The notes under the pieces: generated by a model
The model's input: only the letters and a program-made list of their open reading frames with translations
Told to the model about the DNA's origin: nothing
The model's database searches: none
Shown: piece after piece, positions 6,056-9,148 of the stretch
How positions within the stretch are numbered: position 1 is the stretch's first letter
Layout of the letters: the number at the start of each line of letters is the position of its first letter
Made by a program: the position numbers and the translations under genes
Assembly (NCBI GenBank): GCA_946887085.1
Contig: CAMPKG010000124.1
Coordinates: forward strand, 1-9,148
DNA length: 9,148 nucleotides
Reading direction: 5' to 3'
Origin: an uncultured Sphingobacteriales bacterium
GTDB lineage: Bacteria > Bacteroidota > Bacteroidia > Chitinophagales > Chitinophagaceae

Positions 6056-6466
6056 ATGAAATTCCTGCTCATTTTTTTACTGGCATTGCCACTGGCGAGT
6101 TTTGCGCAAAGCAAAAGAGACTACAATCGCACGATGGAACAATTCGTGAGGTTTTACAACAACGATGATGTGAACGAGGTGTGTAAGTTATTTCAGAATA
6201 CACCTGAATATGGATGCTTCTGGCGAATGGTTGAGCAAAGATCAAATGCCCTGGATAAGTATGGTAAGATCCTTTCTTATGAATACCTGGGAAAGGAAGA
6301 ACCCGGACTTACCAATATTCGTGTATTCAAGGTGGTTTTCGAAAAAATGGGTGTCAAAGCAATGGCGTTCGAGATCGCTGAAGACAGGTTGTTCCGGACC
6401 TTTCGTTTTAACACCAGCAGCGATGATATAGATGCTATGCTGGCAAAGGCAAACAGGAGCTGGTAG
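6056..6466 (+). CDS. Small exported protein, possibly NTF2-like, copy 1
   Basis: I do not recognise a named family with certainty. The 136-residue protein starts with a clear signal peptide (MKFLLIFLLALPLASFAQ), so the mature form has about 118 residues and should be periplasmic or secreted. The mature part has an opening helix (YNRTMEQFVRFYNNDDV, 23-39), C43 and C54 that may form a disulfide, the aromatic cluster CFWR (54-57), a strand-like KYGKILSYEYLG (68-79) and FKVVFEKMGVKAMAF (91-105), and ends in helix DAMLAKANRSW. A helix followed by strands of this kind recalls small NTF2-like/DUF3887-type domains; this is inference. An in-frame ATG at 5801 would give a longer frame, but that extension overlaps the terminase-like gene and lacks a signal peptide; the ATG at 6056 matches copy 2 exactly. 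The second copy follows 62 bp downstream. Confidence 0.85.
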   Translation: MKFLLIFLLALPLASFAQSKRDYNRTMEQFVRFYNNDDVNEVCKLFQNTPEYGCFWRMVEQRSNALDKYGKILSYEYLGKEEPGLTNIRVFKVVFEKMGVKAMAFEIAEDRLFRTFRFNTSSDDIDAMLAKANRSW

Positions 6467-6506
6467 CCCGTACATGAGCCGCATTCTTATAACGATCTTG
6501 AAATAT

Positions 6507-6514
6507 TAACTTTA
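6507..6514 (+). promoter_or_regulatory. Weak promoter-like element before copy 2
   Basis: TAACTTTA is one base off TAnnTTTG and lies in the same position relative to the conserved CAAAACCCGG leader as the element before copy 1. There is no TTG at the usual spacing. Copy 2 may therefore rely partly on readthrough from copy 1. Confidence 0.3.
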
Positions 6515-6528
6515 TACAAAACCCGGTT

Positions 6529-6939
6529 ATGAAATTCCTGCTTATCTTTTTACTGGCGTTGCCACTGGCGACATTTTCGCAAAGCAAAAGAGACTACAAT
6601 CGCACGATGGAACAGTTCGTGCGGTTTTATAACAACAATGATGTGAACGGGGTGTGCCTGTTGTTTTATGAAAGGCCGGGCCGTGAGTGTTTTTGGCGAT
6701 GGGCGCAAAGGGATCATAATACCCTGGATAAATACGGTAAGATATTGTCTTACGAATACATGGGAAAAGTCCCGAGCGACCCTAATGACATCAGGGCATT
6801 TAAAGTGGTGTTTGAAAAACAAGGCGTAAAAGCTATGAGTTTTCATCTTGGCAGTGACCGCTTGTTCCGCACATTCAGGCTCGATACCATGGACGATGAG
6901 ATAGAACAAATGTTAGCGAAGGCAAACAGGAGCTGGTAG
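6529..6939 (+). CDS. Small exported protein, possibly NTF2-like, copy 2
   Basis: This 136-residue paralogue of the preceding gene aligns without gaps; by eye 96 of 136 residues (about 71%) are identical. The signal peptide (MKFLLIFLLALPLATFSQ) and the following 19 residues are almost unchanged, as are KYGKILSYEY (68-77), FKVVFEK (91-97), DRLFRTFR (110-117) and the final MLAKANRSW. Differences cluster in residues 47-65, where 13 of 19 differ, in 81-90, where eight of ten differ, and in 118-127. C43, C54 and the FWR triplet are kept, which supports a shared fold and perhaps a disulfide. Function is unknown. The stop lies 12 bp from that of the convergent small membrane protein gene, and no terminator is visible between them. 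Confidence 0.85.
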   Translation: MKFLLIFLLALPLATFSQSKRDYNRTMEQFVRFYNNNDVNGVCLLFYERPGRECFWRWAQRDHNTLDKYGKILSYEYMGKVPSDPNDIRAFKVVFEKQGVKAMSFHLGSDRLFRTFRLDTMDDEIEQMLAKANRSW

Positions 6940-6951
6940 TTGTATGTACGA

Positions 6952-7131
6952 TCAATACAACCCACCAATATTCTTTGCTACAAAAAGAAAGATGATGCAT
7001 AGGGCCAGCAGTATGAGTCCTCTATAAAGCTGTTTGCGGTTCTTACGCAAAGCGCCCAGCGATATGAGGATCACGCTGCCGATAAAGAAGAACATAAATA
7101 TCATCAGCGTGATGAGTATGCGTATATCCAT
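6952..7131 (-). CDS. 59-residue protein with two membrane helices, unknown function
   Basis: A short frame begins at the ATG 7129-7131 (MDIRILITLMIFMFFFIGSV...) and ends with TGA at 6952-6954. Residues 4-26 are strongly hydrophobic, a basic loop RKNRKQLYR follows (29-37), and residues 38-53 form a second hydrophobic stretch before a short polar tail ending GGLY. This predicts a helical hairpin in the inner membrane with the basic loop on the cytoplasmic side. An exact TAACTTTG lies seven bases upstream of the ATG, the same near-leaderless arrangement as other genes here, and an intrinsic terminator separates it from ftsH. I recognise no family. A role near FtsH, either as partner or substrate, is pure speculation from adjacency. 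Confidence 0.65.
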   Translation of the reverse strand: MDIRILITLMIFMFFFIGSVILISLGALRKNRKQLYRGLILLALCIIFLFVAKNIGGLY

Positions 7132-7138
7132 AGCTGCT

Positions 7139-7146
7139 CAAAGTTA
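7139..7146 (-). promoter_or_regulatory. -7 promoter element of the small membrane protein gene
   Basis: On the minus strand TAACTTTG matches TAnnTTTG exactly, seven bases before the ATG at 7131. No clear -33 TTG is present; a T-run from the ftsH terminator lies about where it would be. It supports the 59-codon frame as a real, separately transcribed gene. Confidence 0.5.
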
Positions 7147-7163
7147 GAACAGAGTGACACGAT

Positions 7164-7198
7164 AAAAAAAAGCGGCGGGGTGTAAACCCGCCGCTTTT
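7164..7198 (-). terminator. Intrinsic terminator of ftsH
   Basis: AAAAGCGGCGGG (7168-7179) pairs perfectly with CCCGCCGCTTTT (7187-7198) around a seven-base loop. Read on the minus strand the GC-rich stem is followed by eight T. It begins about 17 bases after the ftsH stop codon. Being symmetrical with a T-rich far side, it could also work weakly on the plus strand. Confidence 0.9.
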
Positions 7199-7215
7199 CT
7201 ATTTTAAGTCTTCGA

Positions 7216-9148
7216 TTAAGAGTTGTAGTCAGAACCTACAGTACCTGTTACAGGTGGTATGCCTTCGTTCGGGGTCATATCCTCGAAGGGGCGTTTGCCT
7301 ATCAGGCGCTCGAGGTCGTCTTTGAAAAGCACTTCTTTTCTCAGCAGTTCCTCGGCGAGGGCATGCAGGTGATGCTTGTGTTTGCTCAGCAACTCCTTGG
7401 TACGCTCGTACTGGCCCAGTATCAGGGCGCGAACTTCTTCGTCGATGATCTTGGCAGTTTCTTCAGAATACGGCTTGGTAGCGGCATACTCCTGCTGACC
7501 ATCGTAGTAAGATATGTTGCCCACCTTGGCATTCATACCGTAGATCGATATCATGCTGTAAGCCATCTTCGTGATGCGCTCCAGGTCGTTTTGCGCGCCG
7601 GTAGATATTTGTCCGAAGATGATATCCTCAGCAGCACGGCCACCAAACAGCGCCACCATCTGGTCGTGCATTTGCTCAGTAGTGTACAGGTATTGTTCTT
7701 TGGGCAGGTATTGCGCGTAACCCAGTGCAGCCACACCACGCGGAACGATAGATACCTTCACCAACGGATGCGCATGCTCCAGGAACCAGCCGCATACTGC
7801 GTGGCCGGCCTCGTGGAATGCGATCACTTTTTTCTCCTCCGGAGATATGATCTTGTTCTTTTTCTCCAGGCCACCTATCACACGGTCGATAGCATCGTTG
7901 AAATCCTGCATATCCACCTCGGTCTTACCCTGGCGGGCAGCTATCAGCGCAGCTTCGTTACAAATGTTGGCGATATCCGCGCCTGCAAAACCCGGTGTCT
8001 GCGTAGCCAGTTTGTTGATATCGAGATTTGCAGATTTCTTGATCGGCTTCAGGTGCACTTCAAATATCTTCTCACGGCCTTTTACATCCGGTATGTCGAT
8101 GGATATCTGGCGGTCGAAACGGCCGGGGCGCAGCAGGGCTGTATCCAGTACATCGGGCCTGTTGGTAGCCGCCAGTACAATGATGCCTGTATCGCCGCTG
8201 AAACCATCCATTTCCACAAGCAGCTGGTTGAGCGTATTCTCGCGCTCGTCGTTACTCATTACCACGTTCTTGCCACGCGCACGGCCTATGGCATCTATCT
8301 CGTCGATGAACACGATACACGGTGCTTTCTCGCGTGCCTGCTTGAACAGGTCGCGCACACGGCTGGCACCCACACCTACGAACAGCTCCACGAAATCGGA
8401 ACCGGACATAGAGAAGAAAGGTACTTGTGCCTCACCTGCAACGGCTTTCGCCAGCAGGGTCTTACCTGTACCCGGAGGGCCCACAAGCAATGCGCCCTTA
8501 GGGATCTTACCACCAAGCGCAGTATATTTTTTCGGATTCTTCAGGAAGTCTACTATTTCCATCACCTCCACCTTGGCTTCGTCGAGGCCGGCTACGTCGT
8601 TGAACGTGATGTTCACACGCGTGCCTTTTTCAAACAGCTGTGCTTTCGATTTGCCGATGTTGAAGATACCACCCGCACCACCTGCACCGCCGGTGCCGCC
8701 GCCTATCTTCCTCATCATCAGGAACCATACAGCTACCAGCAGGATGGCTGGCAAGAGGAATGAATTGAGCACATCGTTCAGCAGGCTGCCGCGTGGCTCG
8801 TAGATAACAGGCACGCGCTCGTTCATAGGCACATCGGCCTGTGCATCGCGCAGGTTGTTCTCAAACGATTCTATCGATCCGATACGGAATTTGGTAGCGG
8901 GCTCTTTTGAAGATGATTTGGAGAAAGGGCTTTTGCTTTCAGGTTCTGCGGGAGTTGTGGTTTTGGTGTAGACCTCAACTTCACTGTTGTTGACCACCAC
9001 CAGCTTTTCCACTATGCCCCTGTCGAGGTACTGTGCCTTGAATTCCTGGAAGCTCACATCCTTTACGCTGCTGCCCATGCTGCCGCTAAAGAATTGCAAG
9101 CCAATTAATAATAAAAATATAATACCGTAAACCCAGTATATATTGAAC
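7216..9148 (-). CDS. ftsH: ATP-dependent zinc metalloprotease FtsH, 5' end outside the window
   Basis: FtsH is a membrane-anchored AAA+ protease that forms hexamers, extracts membrane and unstable cytosolic proteins and degrades them using ATP. The frame stays open to the window edge, so 643 residues are visible and only the short cytoplasmic N terminus is missing; a TTG at 9099 is internal, because the first membrane helix ([20 protein letters not shown]) lies upstream of it. The periplasmic domain spans about residues 20-120, and the second helix ([15 protein letters not shown]) is followed by a Gly-rich linker GGGTGGAGGAGG. Counting from the first visible codon, Walker A GPPGTGKT is at 223-230, the pore loop FVEL near 252, Walker [11 protein letters not shown] near 277-286, and the second region of homology [19 protein letters not shown] near 328-346. 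Zinc ligands are in HEAGH (445-449) and the Asp of GAQNDL (521). All catalytic residues are present. A strong terminator follows. Confidence 0.97.
   Translation of the reverse strand, partial: FNIYWVYGIIFLLLIGLQFFSGSMGSSVKDVSFQEFKAQYLDRGIVEKLVVVNNSEVEVYTKTTTPAEPESKSPFSKSSSKEPATKFRIGSIESFENNLRDAQADVPMNERVPVIYEPRGSLLNDVLNSFLLPAILLVAVWFLMMRKIGGGTGGAGGAGGIFNIGKSKAQLFEKGTRVNITFNDVAGLDEAKVEVMEIVDFLKNPKKYTALGGKIPKGALLVGPPGTGKTLLAKAVAGEAQVPFFSMSGSDFVELFVGVGASRVRDLFKQAREKAPCIVFIDEIDAIGRARGKNVVMSNDERENTLNQLLVEMDGFSGDTGIIVLAATNRPDVLDTALLRPGRFDRQISIDIPDVKGREKIFEVHLKPIKKSANLDINKLATQTPGFAGADIANICNEAALIAARQGKTEVDMQDFNDAIDRVIGGLEKKNKIISPEEKKVIAFHEAGHAVCGWFLEHAHPLVKVSIVPRGVAALGYAQYLPKEQYLYTTEQMHDQMVALFGGRAAEDIIFGQISTGAQNDLERITKMAYSMISIYGMNAKVGNISYYDGQQEYAATKPYSEETAKIIDEEVRALILGQYERTKELLSKHKHHLHALAEELLRKEVLFKDDLERLIGKRPFEDMTPNEGIPPVTGTVGSDYNS

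Larger units (their letters stand above)
6037..6939 (+). repeat. Tandem duplication, two ~430-bp units
   Basis: Unit 1 (6037-6466) and unit 2 (6511-6939) each begin with TTTAT(G/A)CAAAACCCGG shortly before the ATG and end with the stop codon of a 136-residue gene. The period between start codons is 473 bp. The leaders differ by one substitution and one base of length; similarity stops right after the stop codons. Only the 44-bp spacer between the units is unrelated to them. Confidence 0.85.

Noticed and set aside
7363..8763. Open frame of 466 codons on the plus strand opposite ftsH
   Set aside because: FtsH is certain on the other strand; the antisense translation is rich in His, Arg and Thr, has no domain pattern, and has no promoter or start context.
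1..9148. CRISPR array, tRNA, rRNA, riboswitch or insertion sequence
   Set aside because: No regularly spaced repeats, no cloverleaf or rRNA-like stretches, no transposase-like frame and no long structured leader were seen anywhere in the window.

Overview
The window looks like a chromosomal segment of a Bacteroidota bacterium, probably near the Chitinophagaceae. This is inferred from the protein styles (a tandem DUF1573 pair, an FtsH with a Gly-rich linker after its second membrane helix, MKK...FAQ-type signal peptides), from the lack of clear Shine-Dalgarno sequences, and from the repeated use of the Bacteroidota -7 element TAnnTTTG just upstream of start codons. No species can be named from the sequence alone.

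Layout. 1-1040 (-): 5' part of a class I/II PLP aminotransferase that runs off the left edge. 1141-2208 (-): two adjacent exported DUF1573 proteins with a promoter in front and an intrinsic terminator behind. 2345-4368 (+): a TsaC/YrdC-type threonylcarbamoyl-AMP synthase and a CCA-adding tRNA nucleotidyltransferase with an HD domain, which together form a small tRNA-maturation cluster. 4372-5184 (-): an exported esterase of the Fes/IroE/EstD type, tail to tail with cca. 5225-5893 (-): an isolated protein resembling a phage terminase small subunit. 5970-6001: a strong, REP-like hairpin. 6056-6939 (+): a tandem duplication of a small exported protein, possibly NTF2-like. 6952-7131 (-): a 59-residue protein with two membrane helices. 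7216-9148 (-): FtsH, complete except for its extreme N terminus, ended by a strong terminator. No stretch longer than about 165 bp lacks a gene, and I see no rRNA, tRNA, CRISPR array or insertion sequence.

How it fits together. Most of the window is housekeeping: amino-acid metabolism, tRNA modification and 3'-end repair, and membrane protein quality control. The block 5225-6940 looks more like accessory DNA: an orphan phage-type packaging gene, a hairpin repeat and a diverging tandem duplication between conserved genes. I see no convincing multi-gene new system. The most worthwhile leads are the orphan terminase-like gene with a palindrome in its promoter, the hairpin beside it, the duplicated secreted pair, and the near-leaderless promoter architecture shared by several genes.
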